Part shown: positions 16,673-23,541 of the stretch, piece by piece | How the letters are laid out: every line of letters begins with the position of its first letter | Position numbering within the stretch: position 1 is the stretch's first letter | Assembly (NCBI GenBank): GCA_945907245.1 | Contig: CAMDTB010000001.1 | Span: forward strand, 62,001 to 126,000 | Origin: Rhizobium sp. Q54 | GTDB lineage: Bacteria > Pseudomonadota > Alphaproteobacteria > SMXS01 | Reading direction: 5' to 3' | DNA: 64,000 bases | Notes under the pieces: model-generated | Databases searched by the model: none | Told to the model about the DNA's origin: nothing | Seen by the model: only the letters and a program-made list of their open reading frames with translations | Translations under genes and position numbers: made by a program

Positions 16673-18040
16673 ATGCAGGAACCACCGACCGGTCGGCACG
16701 AGCCGCCGTGGCCCAGTCCGGCCTATGCCTGGTACGTGGTCTTCGTCCTGTTCATCGCCTCGATCGTGTCGTTCCTCGACCGGCAGATCATCGCCATCAT
16801 GGTCAGCGACATCAAAGCCGACCTGGGCCTCGACGACTTCCAGATTGGCCTGCTGCAAGGGCCGCCCTTCGGCATCTTCTACGCGCTGATGTCAGTGCCG
16901 ATCGCGCTTGCCGCCGACCAGCTCAACCGCCGCAACATCATCGCCATGGGCGTCACCTTCTGGAGCATCGCCACCGCCGCTTGCGGCCTCGCCGGCAGCT
17001 TCGTCCAGCTGTTCATGGCGCGCATCAGCGTGGGCGTCGGCGAGGCGACGCTCGGGCCGTCGGCCTATTCGATCATCAGCGACTACTTCCCCCGGCAGAA
17101 GCTCGCCATGGCCATGAGCGTGTTCACCATGGGCAACCTCACCGGCATCGGCCTGGCGCTGATGCTGGGCGCGACCCTGCTGGGCGCGATCAACGAGATC
17201 GGCGTCACCGAGGTCTGGCTGCTGGGCGAGGTGCGGCCGTGGCAGCTCGCCTTCATTGCGGTCGGCCTGCCGGGGCTGCTGCTGACGCTGCTGGTGCTGA
17301 CGATCCGGGAGCCGTACCGCCGCGGCCGCATCCGCAGCGAGGAGGCGGTCGGCGGCGCCGCCCAGATGGCCGAATTCTTCCGCCACCTGCGCGCCCATGG
17401 ACGGACCTTCACCCACATCCTCGTCGCCTTCACCACCATGGTGCTGGTGGCCTACGCCAATTTCGGCTGGGTGGTGCAGCACCTGGTGCGCGAGTTCGGC
17501 ACGACCCAGATTCATGCCGGGTACTGGTACGGCGTCGTGCTGCTGATCTGCGGCACCTCGGGCACGTTCTTCGGCGGCTGGTTCGCCGGGTACCTGGCGC
17601 GCCGGGGATATCCCGACGCCATGCTGCGCGCCAGCCTGATCTGCACCGCGCCGCTGGGGCCCGTCGCCGCGCTCACCTTCCTGTGGTCGCCCACTCTCGA
17701 CTGGGCCCTGTTCCTGCTCGGGCCATGCCAGTTCATGGGCGCGGTGCCGGCGGGCCTGGCGGGCGCGTCGCTGCTGTCGATCACACCCAACCAGATGCGC
17801 GCCAAGATCGGCGCGCTCTATGTGTTCCTGTCGAGCGTGGTCGGGATCAGCCTGGGCAGCACGCTGGTCGGCTTCCTGACCACCTATGTGTTCAGGAACG
17901 AGAAGATGCTGGGCGAGGCGCTGGCGGTGATCAACTGCATCGGCATCCCGTTCGGAGTGATCGTGCTGATCCTGGGCCTCAAGCACTACCGCGCCAGCCT
18001 CGAGCGGATTGAGGCGCAAACCCAGGCGGTGGCGACGTAG
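16673..18040 (+). CDS. MFS transporter (spinster-like family)
   Basis: This is a 12-segment inner-membrane carrier of about 455 residues. It opens with PAYAWYVVFVLFIASIVSFL, then DRQIIAIM, the usual N-terminal motif of the Spns/organic-acid branch. MARISVGVGEATLGPSAYS (segment 4-5) and a long central loop after IREPYRR also fit. The ATG at 16673 directly follows GGGGAG. A GTG at 16661 is an alternative. It comes after the TonB receptor in the same direction, consistent with moving across the inner membrane what the receptor brings in. The direction and substrate of transport are inferred, not seen. Confidence 0.8.
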   Translation: MQEPPTGRHEPPWPSPAYAWYVVFVLFIASIVSFLDRQIIAIMVSDIKADLGLDDFQIGLLQGPPFGIFYALMSVPIALAADQLNRRNIIAMGVTFWSIATAACGLAGSFVQLFMARISVGVGEATLGPSAYSIISDYFPRQKLAMAMSVFTMGNLTGIGLALMLGATLLGAINEIGVTEVWLLGEVRPWQLAFIAVGLPGLLLTLLVLTIREPYRRGRIRSEEAVGGAAQMAEFFRHLRAHGRTFTHILVAFTTMVLVAYANFGWVVQHLVREFGTTQIHAGYWYGVVLLICGTSGTFFGGWFAGYLARRGYPDAMLRASLICTAPLGPVAALTFLWSPTLDWALFLLGPCQFMGAVPAGLAGASLLSITPNQMRAKIGALYVFLSSVVGISLGSTLVGFLTTYVFRNEKMLGEALAVINCIGIPFGVIVLILGLKHYRASLERIEAQTQAVAT

Positions 18041-18265
18041 GCAGCGCGCCGTTGCCGGCGGCCGGTCCAGCGCGTGGCGCTTCGTTAACGGGTGATTGTG
18101 GGAGCGCGGGAGCAGGCCGAAGCGGTGCTTGCCGCCCGGCCCGGTCGACTGGCGATAAATCTAGAGGCCGCCGATGTGGTCGGCGACGCGCTCGTTCTCG
18201 ACTGGAGGAACGAGGCGCCCATCTCACCGAACTGGTCGATGTGCCGGCGGCCTCTTGTCTCGAAG
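18041..18265. repeat. Non-coding region with nested inverted repeats between convergent genes
   Basis: This 225-base gap separates the MFS gene and the phasin gene, which converge. A perfect 10-base inverted repeat AGAGGCCGCC (18163-18172) / GGCGGCCTCT (18246-18255) encloses a second, shorter pair CTCGTTC / GAACGAG. The arrangement could fold as a large stem with an internal hairpin. There is no T-run, so a terminator call is weak. A small RNA or a decayed element is possible. Confidence 0.4.
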
Positions 18266-18694
18266 TTACTTCTTGGCGGTCGCCTGGACCTCGGAAATGC
18301 TTTCCTGGACACGGCGGCCGATGATGCCCCACGCCTCGGTCTGCGACTTGCCGGCCAGCTCGGCCAGTTCCTTCATGTTGGCGACCGACTTCTCGAACGA
18401 GCCGCGGGCCAGCTCGACCGGCTTGGCGAACATGTCCGCGCCCTTGCCGGCGGTGATGGTCTTGGCGGTTTCCTGGAACTCGCCGAACGCCTCGGCGGCC
18501 ATTTCCTGCTGACGCCTGGCGACGGCCTGGAAGCCCTCGAGCGCAACGCGGTTGGCTTCGGTGAAGGCGGCGATGTTGGCCTGGCCGACCTTCATCAGGC
18601 CGTCGACATTGAGGCCCGGAACGGCGCCTGTGAACTGCGAGAAGCTCTTGGTCCAGTTCTCGAACACATCGGCGAACGGATTGGTCTGCGACAT
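18266..18694 (-). CDS. Phasin family protein
   Basis: This 142-residue, helix-rich amphipathic protein coats polyhydroxyalkanoate granules. The family pattern is clear: MSQTNPFADVFENWTKSFSQ at the start, ALEGFQAVARRQQEMAAEAF in the middle, VELARGSFEKSVANMKELAE and a short Ala/Lys tail. No cysteine is present. It is transcribed alone, away from the divergent hydrolase gene. A palindrome TTGCAGTGCAA lies about 60 bases upstream and may be the site of the PHA-sensing repressor PhaR. No PHA synthase gene is in the window. Confidence 0.87.
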   Translation of the reverse strand: MSQTNPFADVFENWTKSFSQFTGAVPGLNVDGLMKVGQANIAAFTEANRVALEGFQAVARRQQEMAAEAFGEFQETAKTITAGKGADMFAKPVELARGSFEKSVANMKELAELAGKSQTEAWGIIGRRVQESISEVQATAKK

Positions 18695-18755
18695 GGTGAT
18701 CTCCTAACTCGGTACAAGCTGCCAGTATTTGGTTTCGCGGGATTTCCCGCCTTTG

Positions 18756-18766
18756 TTGCAGTGCAA
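18756..18766. promoter_or_regulatory. Perfect palindrome upstream of the phasin gene, candidate PhaR operator
   Basis: TTGCAGTGCAA is an 11-base perfect palindrome around a central G, placed about 60 bases before the phasin start. Phasin promoters in alphaproteobacteria are commonly controlled by PhaR, which binds TGC/GCA-type inverted repeats, so this is a reasonable operator candidate. Binding is inferred from motif and position only. Confidence 0.5.
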
Positions 18767-18949
18767 TATAACTGTCAGGATTCCTTTTGCAACCGCAAAA
18801 AGCAAGCATGCTCGCATAAATGTTTGTGGCCTGCTGCGAACCGTTGCGGTCCGGAATCTGTTACTGACAGGTGACGATGCGGATTAACTGGCTATAGTGG
18901 CCGCAGGGAGAGACGCCCACGACAAATGGGCGCAAACGAGGAACCAACA

Positions 18950-19738
18950 ATGAACGCGGATGCGCACGTGAAGCTGGGCGCTCGGCACTATGATCCACCG
19001 GCAGTCATCTGGTCCATGCTCGAGCCCGCCCGGGCCGCCATGGAAATGGGCATGCTTCCGTTCGCCGCGCCCTGCCTGGGGCAGGCGCCGCGCGGCGACG
19101 GCCACCCGGTCATGGTCATCCCCGGCTTCATGGGCACCGATACGTCGACCGCCGTGCTGCGCGCCTACCTCAGCGCACTCGGCTACCAGGTCCATCCCTG
19201 GGCGCTGGGCCGCAATGTCGGCCCGCGCGGCGACATCGAGGAACGCATGGTCGAGCGCGCCAACCACCTCGCCGCCCGCTACGAACGCAAGGTCAGCCTG
19301 GTGGGCTGGAGCCTCGGCGGCATCTTCGCCCGGCAGATCGCCCGCGACATTCCCGACGCCATCCGACAGGTGATCACCCTGGGCAGCCCGTTCGGCAGTG
19401 CCGGCCAGGGCGGAACTAACAAGGAGATCGCCGAGCTCTACGAGATGTTGTCCGGCGACATGATCGGCCATGCGCCGGAGCACGTCCGGGCGCATCACCG
19501 CTCGCGGCCGCCGGTCCCCTGCACCGCGATTTTCTCGAAGACCGACGGCGTCGCCGTGTGGCAGGTCTGTACCGAAGAGGCCGGACCCGACACCGACAAC
19601 ATCGAGGTGTACGGCAGCCACACCGGCCTGGGTTTCAACCCGCTGGTGCTCTATGCGGTCGCCGACCGGCTGGCCCTGCCGGAAGATGCCTGGGCGCCGT
19701 TCGACCGCGGCGGCCTGAAGGCGCTGTTCTACCGGTAA
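18950..19738 (+). CDS. Alpha/beta-hydrolase (lipase/esterase-like)
   Basis: This is a 262-residue serine hydrolase. The oxyanion-side segment reads HPVMVIPGFMGTDTSTAVLR, and the nucleophile elbow is LVGWSLGGIFAR, with the serine at about residue 121. TLGSPFGS follows in the usual place, and a late histidine in YGSHTGLGFN is the likely catalytic His. GAGGAA before the ATG at 18950 favours this start over one at 18926. It is divergent from the phasin. An ester, lipid or short polymer substrate is possible. A role in PHA turnover is conceivable from position but unproven. No signal peptide is visible. Confidence 0.8.
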   Translation: MNADAHVKLGARHYDPPAVIWSMLEPARAAMEMGMLPFAAPCLGQAPRGDGHPVMVIPGFMGTDTSTAVLRAYLSALGYQVHPWALGRNVGPRGDIEERMVERANHLAARYERKVSLVGWSLGGIFARQIARDIPDAIRQVITLGSPFGSAGQGGTNKEIAELYEMLSGDMIGHAPEHVRAHHRSRPPVPCTAIFSKTDGVAVWQVCTEEAGPDTDNIEVYGSHTGLGFNPLVLYAVADRLALPEDAWAPFDRGGLKALFYR

Positions 19739-19859
19739 TTCCCTCCATTCTTTCTGTGATTTCACGCTGCTCGCGGAATCGCGCTGGTGGGCCACGCCTT
19801 TCTTTCCTTCAAACCGAGCCCCTCTCTGTTATGTTCCCCGTGAAGAACGGGAGGATGTC

Positions 19860-20876
19860 ATGAGCAATCTGGTCAATCGTCAATGGACGCTGGCGAACCG
19901 GCCCGCGGCCATGGTCAGCACGGACGATTTCAAGCTGGCCGAAGCGCCGGTGCCCGATCCGGCCGACGGCCAGATCCTGGTCAAGATCACCTATGTGGCG
20001 TTCGAGCCGGCCATGCGCGGCTGGATGGCAGACAATCCCGGCTACATGGCCGCCATTCCGATCGGCGGCGTCATGCGCTCCATGGCGGCGGGCGAGGTGG
20101 TCGTCTCCCGGCATCCCGACTTCAAGCCGGGCGACAAGGTCTCCGGCATGTTCGGCTGGCAGGAATACGCCGTGGTCGACGCCAAGGGCGCGCTGCTGCC
20201 GGTGCAGAAGCTGGCGCCGGGCGTGACCGAGGAAATGGCGCTGAGCGTGCTCGGCATCACCGGCCTCACCGCCTATTTCGGCATGCTGGACGTGGGCAAG
20301 CCGCAGCCGGGCGACACGGTTGCCGTCTCGGGCGCGGCGGGCGCGACCGGCTCCATCGCCGGCCAGATCGCGAAAATCAAGGGCTGCAGGGTCATCGGCA
20401 TCGCCGGCGGCGCCGACAAGTGCCGCTGGCTGACCGAAACCGCAGGCTTCGACGCGGCCATCGACTACAAGTCCGAGAACGTCAGGAAGCGGCTGCGCGA
20501 GCTGGCGCCCGACGGCATCAACGTGTTCTACGACAATGTGGGCGGCGAGATCCTGGAGGCGGCGCTGGACAACCTGGCCATCGGCGCGCGCATCACCCTG
20601 TGCGGCGCGATCTCGGGCTACAACACCGGTTCGGTGCCGCAGCCGCCGAAGAACTACATGGCGCTGATCCTGAAGTCCTCCAGCATGGCGGGCTTCCTGC
20701 TCGGCCAGTATGCCAAGCGGTTCGGCGAGGCTTCGGCCGACCTCGGCGCCTGGGTACGCGACGGCAAGCTGAAATTCGCCGTCGACGTGCAGGACGGGTT
20801 CGAGAACGTGCCGTCCACCTTCCTGCGTCTGTTCCACGGCCAGAACCTGGGCAAGCAGCTCAACCGGATCGGCTGA
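19860..20876 (+). CDS. MDR-family NADP-dependent oxidoreductase, tandem copy 1
   Basis: This 338-residue zinc-independent medium-chain reductase of the CurA/leukotriene dehydrogenase type has the cofactor loop VSGAAGATGSIAGQIAKIKG, then VIGIAGGADKCRWLTETAGF, which sets NADP specificity by family rule, and VFYDNVGGEILEAALDN. It opens MSNLVNRQWTLANRPAAMVS. A GGGAGG site precedes the ATG. It is followed after nine bases by a close paralogue, and together they run into hemH. Such enzymes reduce conjugated enones or aldehydes, and a detoxifying or catabolic role is likely. Confidence 0.85.
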   Translation: MSNLVNRQWTLANRPAAMVSTDDFKLAEAPVPDPADGQILVKITYVAFEPAMRGWMADNPGYMAAIPIGGVMRSMAAGEVVVSRHPDFKPGDKVSGMFGWQEYAVVDAKGALLPVQKLAPGVTEEMALSVLGITGLTAYFGMLDVGKPQPGDTVAVSGAAGATGSIAGQIAKIKGCRVIGIAGGADKCRWLTETAGFDAAIDYKSENVRKRLRELAPDGINVFYDNVGGEILEAALDNLAIGARITLCGAISGYNTGSVPQPPKNYMALILKSSSMAGFLLGQYAKRFGEASADLGAWVRDGKLKFAVDVQDGFENVPSTFLRLFHGQNLGKQLNRIG

Positions 20877-20885
20877 GACGCTCCC

Positions 20886-21908
20886 ATGGTGAAGCACCTC
20901 GTCAACCGCCAGTGGCTGCTGTCCAGCCGTCCCGAAGGCATGATCTCGGTCGACAATTTCGCGCCCGCCATCGCCAGCGTGGCCGAACCCGAAGACGGCC
21001 AGCTGGTGGTCAGGGTCACCCATATCGCCTATGAACCCGCCATGCGCGGCTGGGTGCGCGAGGTGCCGGGCCACGGCGCCAACCTGCCCATCGGCGGCGT
21101 CATGAAGGCGTCGGGCGCGGGCGAGGTGATCGTGTCGCGCCATCTGGGCTTCCAGCCCGGCGACAAGGTGACCGGCATGTTCGGCTGGCAGGATTACGCC
21201 ACCGTCGACGTCGCCGGCCAGCTGCTGCCGGTGCAGAAGCTGCCCGACCGGGTGACCGAGGAAATGGCGCTCAGTGTGCTGGGCATCACCGGCCTTACCG
21301 CCTATTTCGGCATGCTTGACGTGGGCAGGCCGCGCGCCGGCGACACGGTCGTGGTCTCGGGCGCGGCGGGCGCCACCGGCTCCATCGCCGGCCAGCTGGC
21401 CCGCATCTCCGGCTGCCGGGTGATCGGCATCGCCGGCGGCGCGGACAAATGCGCCTGGCTGACCGATGAAGCTGGGTTCGACGCGGCCATCGACTACAAG
21501 ACCGACGATGTCTCGGCCCATCTGAAGACGCTGTGTCCCACCGGCATCAACGTGTTCTACGACAATGTGGGCGGCGCCATCCTCGAGGCGGCGCTGGACA
21601 ACATCGCCATCGGCAGCCGCGTCGTCATCTGCGGCGGCATCTCGGGCTACAACGTCGCCGACGACGCGGTGGCCGGGCCGCGCAACTACATGCGCATCGT
21701 CAACAGCCCGTCGACCATCAGCGGCTTCCTGCTGGGCCAGTTCTCGGCCCGGTTCGACGAAGGCCGCCAGCGGCTGGCCGACTGGACCCGCGATGGCGCC
21801 ATCCGCTTCGCCGTCGACGTGCAGGAAGGCTTCGACAACGTGCCTGCCACCCTGCTGCGGCTGTTCCACGGCCAGAACCTGGGCAAGCAACTGTGCCGCA
21901 TTGGCTGA
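20886..21908 (+). CDS. MDR-family NADP-dependent oxidoreductase, tandem copy 2
   Basis: This 340-residue paralogue of the preceding gene is nearly alignable from end to end. It shares LVNRQW near the start, TEEMALSVLGITGLTAYFGM, VSGAAGATGSIAGQ and the final LRLFHGQNLGKQL. The two differ mainly around residues 55-65 and in the C-terminal substrate-pocket region, so they probably arose by tandem duplication and now prefer different substrates. The gap to the first copy is nine bases and to hemH about thirty, so all three may share one transcript. No zinc-binding residues are present. Confidence 0.85.
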   Translation: MVKHLVNRQWLLSSRPEGMISVDNFAPAIASVAEPEDGQLVVRVTHIAYEPAMRGWVREVPGHGANLPIGGVMKASGAGEVIVSRHLGFQPGDKVTGMFGWQDYATVDVAGQLLPVQKLPDRVTEEMALSVLGITGLTAYFGMLDVGRPRAGDTVVVSGAAGATGSIAGQLARISGCRVIGIAGGADKCAWLTDEAGFDAAIDYKTDDVSAHLKTLCPTGINVFYDNVGGAILEAALDNIAIGSRVVICGGISGYNVADDAVAGPRNYMRIVNSPSTISGFLLGQFSARFDEGRQRLADWTRDGAIRFAVDVQEGFDNVPATLLRLFHGQNLGKQLCRIG

Positions 21909-21939
21909 ACCGGGCAGGGAAGGCGACCGTACAACAGAG

Positions 21940-22941
21940 ATGAAAGAAACCGACACCAAGACCGGCGTGCTGCTGATCAATCTGGGCACGCCCGACGCGC
22001 CGACGCCGAAGGCGGTGCGCAGATATCTGCGCGAATTCCTCAGCGACCGCCGGGTGATCACCACCAACCCGTTGATCTGGCTGCCGATCCTGCACCTGTT
22101 CATCCTGCCGTTCCGGCCGCGCAAGACGGCCGAAGCCTACAAGCTGGTCTGGCGCGACGACGCCGACGGCTCGCCGCTGCGCCATTTCACCCGCACCTTG
22201 ACCGAGGCGACCGCCGTCCGGGTCGGCCAGTCGCGCAACGACGTCGTCGTCGACTGGGCCATGCGCTACGGCACGCCATCGGTGAAGGAGAAGCTGGAGA
22301 GCCTGCGGGCGCGGGGCTGCACCCGCATCCTGGCGATCGCGCTCTACCCGCAATACAGCGGCACCACGACCGCCTCGGCCTATGACGCGGTCACCGCCGG
22401 GCTGCGGGCGCTGAACTGGCAGCCGGACCTGAAAACCGCGCCGGCGTTCCCCGAGGACCGGACCTATATCGAGGGGCTGGCCCGCTCGGTCGAGGATCAC
22501 GTGGCCGCGCTCGCCTCGCCGCCGGACGTGGTCGTCGCCTCCTATCACGGCCTGCCGCAAAAATACGTCGACGACGGCGATCCCTATTACGACCAGTGCG
22601 TGAAGACCACGCGGCTGCTGCGCGAGCGTCTCGGCTGGGGCGAGGACAAGCTGCGCATGACGTTCCAGTCCCGCTTCGGCGCGCTGGAATGGCTGCGGCC
22701 CTACACCGACGTGGTGCTGGCCGCGCTCCCGGGCGAGGGCGTGAAGAAGATCGCGGTGATCGCGCCCGCCTTCCTCGCCGACTGCCTGGAGACGCTGGAG
22801 GAGATGGCCGAACGCGGCCGCGAAACCTTCCTGGAAGCCGGCGGCGAGCAGTTCAGCTACATCCCCTGCCTCAACGACACCCCGCCTGCGGTGGCTGTGC
22901 TCGACGGGTTGATCGCGCGGGAGCTGGAGGGTTGGGGTTAG
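21940..22941 (+). CDS. hemH: Ferrochelatase
   Basis: This enzyme inserts Fe(II) into protoporphyrin IX to make heme, at the inner face of the membrane. The 333 residues show GVLLINLGTPDAP at the start, YPQYSGTTTAS, SYHGLPQKYV with the catalytic histidine, and the hallmark FQSRFGALEWLRPYT. The length is typical of the proteobacterial enzyme. It follows the two MDR genes at a short distance, with no functional link evident. It is the only heme-pathway gene here apart from hemY at 61617. A strong extragenic inverted repeat follows it. Confidence 0.93.
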   Translation: MKETDTKTGVLLINLGTPDAPTPKAVRRYLREFLSDRRVITTNPLIWLPILHLFILPFRPRKTAEAYKLVWRDDADGSPLRHFTRTLTEATAVRVGQSRNDVVVDWAMRYGTPSVKEKLESLRARGCTRILAIALYPQYSGTTTASAYDAVTAGLRALNWQPDLKTAPAFPEDRTYIEGLARSVEDHVAALASPPDVVVASYHGLPQKYVDDGDPYYDQCVKTTRLLRERLGWGEDKLRMTFQSRFGALEWLRPYTDVVLAALPGEGVKKIAVIAPAFLADCLETLEEMAERGRETFLEAGGEQFSYIPCLNDTPPAVAVLDGLIARELEGWG

Positions 22942-22974
22942 GGCGGATTGGTGATGCAAGCCGCTATCTTCACC

Positions 22975-23044
22975 GTGCCCCTGAGCCTGTCGAAGGGCCT
23001 CGCACCCACGGTGATGCAAGGCCCTTCGACAGGCTCAGGGACAC
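22975..23044. repeat. Extragenic inverted repeat (25-base arms, 20-base loop)
   Basis: Arms 22975-22999 and 23020-23044 are complementary at 24 of 25 positions. The core is CCTGAGCCTGTCGAAGGGCC, and the loop is about 20 bases. The word GGTGATGCAAG occurs just before the first arm (22950-22960) and again at the loop/second-arm border (23010-23020). Core sequences like this are widespread dispersed extragenic palindromes in sphingomonads and some relatives (recollection). Placed between convergent genes, it may end transcription from both sides. Confidence 0.8.
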
Positions 23045-23077
23045 GGATAGAACGTGAGCTGCATCAGCAGCCGGAAT

Positions 23078-23461
23078 TCACTTCTTCGCCGCCGGGCCGT
23101 CGAACGACTTGATCAGCTCGTACCAGCCCGACCCCTTGACCGCGAGCGGCATCGCACCGAACTTCGCGGCCGTGTCCAGGTGCTTCTTGCGCCCTTCCCA
23201 GGCGTTGGGATTGCGCTGCCACTCGTTCAGCACCTTCTCGGCTTCCTCGTAGCTGGGCGCCTCGACCTCGTAGAGTGACAGATAGCCCGACACGGTCTCG
23301 CTGCCCAGATGGGCGCCCGCCAGCTTGAACACGCTGCCGCGCACGAAGTTGGGGCAATGGGCCGTGTCCTCGATGTGCTGGTCGACGAACCACTCGTCGA
23401 ACTGCGCCTGCTTGTCGGCGCTGGGCGGCTCGCAGAGCCCGATGAGAACGAAACGCGGCAT
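23078..23461 (-). CDS. Conserved hypothetical protein, probable dimeric alpha/beta-barrel (EthD-like)
   Basis: This is a 127-residue soluble protein. MPRFVLIGLCEPPSADKQAQ followed by FDEWFVDQHIEDTAHCPNFV resembles EthD/ABM-type ferredoxin-fold proteins, in which the strand is followed by a helix carrying FxxWxxxxH. YLSLYEVEAPSYEEAEKVL is the second strand-helix unit. The start at 23461 is fixed by a GGGGAGA site. It diverges from the squalene-hopene cyclase gene. Homologues are often found in degradation clusters. The function is unknown. Confidence 0.65.
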   Translation of the reverse strand: MPRFVLIGLCEPPSADKQAQFDEWFVDQHIEDTAHCPNFVRGSVFKLAGAHLGSETVSGYLSLYEVEAPSYEEAEKVLNEWQRNPNAWEGRKKHLDTAAKFGAMPLAVKGSGWYELIKSFDGPAAKK

Positions 23462-23541
23462 GGATGGTCTCCCCTGTCTGTGGTGATGTAGAACGTTAGC
23501 AGTTTCTTGACACAAGGGAACCGCTGACCCAAAACCGGCAA

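Noticed and set aside
19809-22124. 771-codon frame antisense to the tandem MDR genes
   Set aside because: Internal repeat of its sequence simply reflects the two duplicated sense genes. No family features.
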